Of a DNA stretch of 7,596 nucleotides, positions 6,758 through 7,596 are shown one piece after another. Below the pieces are notes generated by a model. The model saw only the letters and a list, made by a program, of their open reading frames with translations. It was not told the DNA's origin and did not search any database. Numbering within the stretch: the stretch's first letter is position 1; every line of letters begins with the position of its first letter. Location of the stretch: NCBI GenBank assembly GCA_003161205.1, contig PMOU01000095.1, forward strand, positions 1 to 7,596, written 5' to 3'. Source of the DNA: Actinomycetota bacterium (GTDB lineage: Bacteria; Actinomycetota; Actinomycetes; Streptosporangiales; Streptosporangiaceae). Made by a program: the position numbers and the translations under genes.

Positions 6758-6813
6758 ACGCTACCAGCGACCGGGCCGAAACATGTGTTCGATTCCAATC
6801 GCCGGGTAGGGGA

Positions 6814-6854
6814 GCGTGCGACCCGCCTCGGGCCGGGGCACGCCGCAACGCGGC
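6814..6854 (+). other. Two adjacent GC-rich hairpins
   Basis: GCGTGC (6814-6819) pairs with GCACGC (6838-6843) and encloses CCCG-cct-CGGG (6822-6832). Abutting it is GCCGC-aac-GCGGC (6842-6854), which shares two bases with the first. The set could end transcription from the cyclase gene, but short GC stems are frequent by chance in such DNA. Confidence 0.3.
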
Positions 6855-6903
6855 TGAGCCGGCCGGCCCGGAAGGCGGCCGTTCGGCGCGCTCCGGCGCC
6901 GCG

Positions 6904-6920
6904 CACGGCATGATGCCGTG
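6904..6920. promoter_or_regulatory. 17-nt near-perfect palindrome, possible operator
   Basis: CACGGCAT-G-ATGCCGTG: 8-bp arms around one central base. The minimal centre disfavours an RNA hairpin and suits binding of a dimeric regulator. It stands at the boundary where GC-rich sequence gives way to the AT-richer part upstream of the 7124 gene. Confidence 0.35.
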
Positions 6921-6924
6921 ATCA

Positions 6925-6958
6925 GCTTTCCCGATTACCCGATGAGCATTTCCGATAA
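6925..6958 (+). repeat. Imperfect direct repeat with 21-bp period
   Basis: GCTTTCCCGATTA (6925-6937) and GCATTTCCGATAA (6946-6958) match at 10 of 13 positions and are offset by 21 bp, about two helical turns. A third CCGAT core lies between them at 6939-6943. This could be a pair of activator or repressor half-sites; the second copy also contains GATAAT, a possible -10 element. Confidence 0.3.
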
Positions 6959-7055
6959 TGCGGTGCGTTTCGGCAGGCGGGACCCCGCGTCCGCAATGTA
7001 TACGATGTCACGTCGGTGCAATCGCCGGTAGCTCGCATACTCTTCTCTTACATAG

Positions 7056-7085
7056 CGAGTTCGTTCCGTCACGGAAACGAACTCG
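7056..7085 (+). promoter_or_regulatory. Strong stem-loop upstream of the small-protein gene
   Basis: CGAGTTCGTT (7056-7065) pairs fully with AACGAACTCG (7076-7085). Inside, CCG (7066-7068) pairs with CGG (7072-7074) with one bulged A, leaving a 3-nt TCA loop. It ends about 27 nt before the ribosome-binding site of the 7124 gene. It may be an operator palindrome or a 5'-leader hairpin; no T-run follows, and it lies upstream of the gene, so it is not an obvious terminator. Confidence 0.5.
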
Positions 7086-7110
7086 TAACGCAGCGCCGGG
7101 GAGACGCTGC

Positions 7111-7119
7111 GGGGAGGGG
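7111..7119 (+). promoter_or_regulatory. Shine-Dalgarno of the 87-residue protein gene
   Basis: GGGGAGGGG precedes ATG 7124 closely. It supports this ATG over an ATG 108 nt upstream in the same frame, which would encode sequence running through the stem-loop and this ribosome site. Confidence 0.65.
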
Positions 7120-7123
7120 ACCC

Positions 7124-7387
7124 ATGAGTGCAGCCAGCCTGAGCGGTATCCGGGCATCTCCCGGCGGACCGCCCGGCCGCCACGATCCGTTCGCCGCCGA
7201 CACCGAACGCGCCCTCGACGCGCTCCGGATGCACTGGGGCGACGCCTACGTCATCGACGTCGACAGAGCCGGCCGGTGGTGGGCGCTTCGCCGTGACGGC
7301 CTGGCCGCCCCGTCCGGCGAGGGTCAGGACCAGCTCCTGGCCCTGATGGCCGAGGACTACGCCGCCAACCCGGTGGAGCTCCGGTGA
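7124..7387 (+). CDS. Small conserved-type hypothetical protein (87 aa)
   Basis: An 87-residue soluble protein without signal peptide or membrane helix. After a Gly/Pro-rich N-terminus, the core reads FAADTERALDALRMHWGDAYVIDVDRAGRWWALRRDG, then a linker and DQLLALMAEDYAANPVELR. The pattern of a helix, W-G-D-A-Y, a strand pair with GRWWA-RRDG and a terminal acidic helix is one I associate with small uncharacterised actinobacterial proteins; I know of no established function. The ATG at 7124 is supported by a strong ribosome site and by the GC-rich codon bias beginning there. The stop overlaps the next gene by 4 nt (GTGA at 7384-7387), so the two are translationally coupled and probably act together. 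Expression may be controlled by the inverted repeats upstream. Confidence 0.75.
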   Translation: MSAASLSGIRASPGGPPGRHDPFAADTERALDALRMHWGDAYVIDVDRAGRWWALRRDGLAAPSGEGQDQLLALMAEDYAANPVELR

Positions 7388-7596
7388 CCGCCGGGGGCTG
7401 GGCCGGCCGCCTGGCCGAGACGGCGCAGTGGCCGCGGCGGGACGAATTCGAGCAGGCCCACCCGGATGCGAGGTTCTACCGCGTCGGGGTCATGACCCAG
7501 GCCTACGTGCCGTTCGGCGTCGATGACAGCGTCACGGTCACCCGGGCGACCCTCGGTGATGTCCTCGACGCTCTCGGGGAGATCTTCGACCCGGGC
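7384..7596 (+). CDS. Hypothetical protein, 3' end cut by window (71 codons seen)
   Basis: An open reading frame from GTG 7384 runs to the window edge without a stop, beginning MTAGGWAGRLAETAQWPRRDEF. Codon use is strongly GC3-biased like the real genes here. GGAG at 7375-7378 sits 5 nt upstream of the GTG, and the GTGA overlap with the previous stop indicates coupling. The visible part is soluble, with an acidic stretch (FGVDDSVTVTRATLGDVLDALGEIFDPG) predicted to mix strand and helix. I do not recognise the family; the remainder downstream is needed to identify it. Confidence 0.7.
   Translation, partial: MTAGGWAGRLAETAQWPRRDEFEQAHPDARFYRVGVMTQAYVPFGVDDSVTVTRATLGDVLDALGEIFDPG

Larger units (their letters stand above)
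6752..7123. other. 372-nt non-coding region rich in inverted repeats
   Basis: No convincing gene was found. The left part (about 6759-6905) is extremely GC-rich and contains short hairpins. The right part (about 6905-7090) is AT-richer and carries a palindrome, a spaced direct repeat and a stem-loop, listed separately. AT-rich hexamers GATAAT (6954-6959), TACGAT (7001-7006) and TACTCT (7038-7043) are possible -10 elements, but none has a good -35 at normal spacing. A 37-codon + strand reading frame (from GTG 6918) and a minus-strand frame lack ribosome sites or the local codon bias. Confidence 0.6.

Noticed and set aside
6787..6800. GTTCGATTCC resembling a tRNA T-loop, as in a tRNA gene or att site
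   Set aside because: The flanking 5-nt arms do not pair as a T-stem, and no matching acceptor, D or anticodon arms are visible upstream.
6918..7031. 37-codon + strand frame beginning MISFPDYPMSISDNAVRFG
   Set aside because: No ribosome-binding site precedes it, its codon bias is unlike the neighbours, and its start lies in the palindrome.
7016..7123. N-terminal extension of the 87-residue protein to an upstream ATG
   Set aside because: It would translate through the strong stem-loop and the ribosome site, and its codon bias is poor; ATG 7124 is far better supported.
6935..7234. Minus-strand 99-codon reading frame across the intergenic region
   Set aside because: It overlaps the start of the well-supported 7124 gene, has mixed third-position GC unlike the real genes, and I recognise no family.
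1..7596. CRISPR array, insertion sequence or transposase
   Set aside because: No regularly spaced repeats, transposase motifs or terminal inverted repeats with flanking duplications were seen.

Overview
The window is very GC-rich with strongly GC-biased third codon positions, GTG as well as ATG starts, and genes joined by 1-4 nt overlaps. This points to a high-GC actinomycete (Actinomycetota); the sequence alone does not fix the genus. All genes are on the + strand.

Region 1 (about 1-5082) is the downstream part of one tightly coupled operon. In order it holds: the C-terminal part of a radical SAM protein (MSMEG_0568-like), a GNAT + AIR-synthase-like two-domain protein (MSMEG_0567-like), two tandem carbon-nitrogen hydrolase (nitrilase superfamily) paralogues, and a GT-B glycosyltransferase (MSMEG_0565-like). 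This is the recognisable tail of the conserved nitrilase / nitrogen-starvation cluster ('Nit1C', MSMEG_0565-0572 in Mycolicibacterium smegmatis, sll0783-sll0787 in Synechocystis). The core nitrilase, the flavin-dependent oxidoreductase and the small cluster proteins would be expected upstream, outside the window. The final small molecule is not evident from sequence; the enzyme set suggests building or modifying a nitrogen-rich compound via nitrile/amide hydrolysis, radical chemistry, acyl transfer, ATP-dependent activation and glycosylation.

The most unusual feature is the nitrilase pair. The first copy has an intact Glu-Lys-Cys triad. The second is clearly a duplicate and is well preserved, but has Asp in place of both the catalytic Glu and the nucleophilic Cys. 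It looks like a retained pseudo-enzyme or a re-purposed active site, translationally coupled to its active sibling. A second oddity is a 15-residue, lower-GC in-frame insertion at the acetyl-CoA-binding loop of the GNAT domain.

Region 2 (about 5083-6751) is a stand-alone gene for a soluble GAF-PAS-GGDEF diguanylate cyclase with intact active-site and inhibitory-site motifs. It is probably not part of the nitrilase operon, because a 121-nt gap with an AT-rich pocket precedes it.

Region 3 (about 6752-7123) has no convincing gene. It contains several inverted repeats: possible terminator hairpins near its left end, a 17-nt near-perfect palindrome, a 21-bp-spaced imperfect direct repeat, and a strong stem-loop close upstream of the next gene.

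Region 4 (7124-7596) holds a small 87-residue protein gene and the start of a second gene overlapping it by 4 nt. Both are of unknown function.
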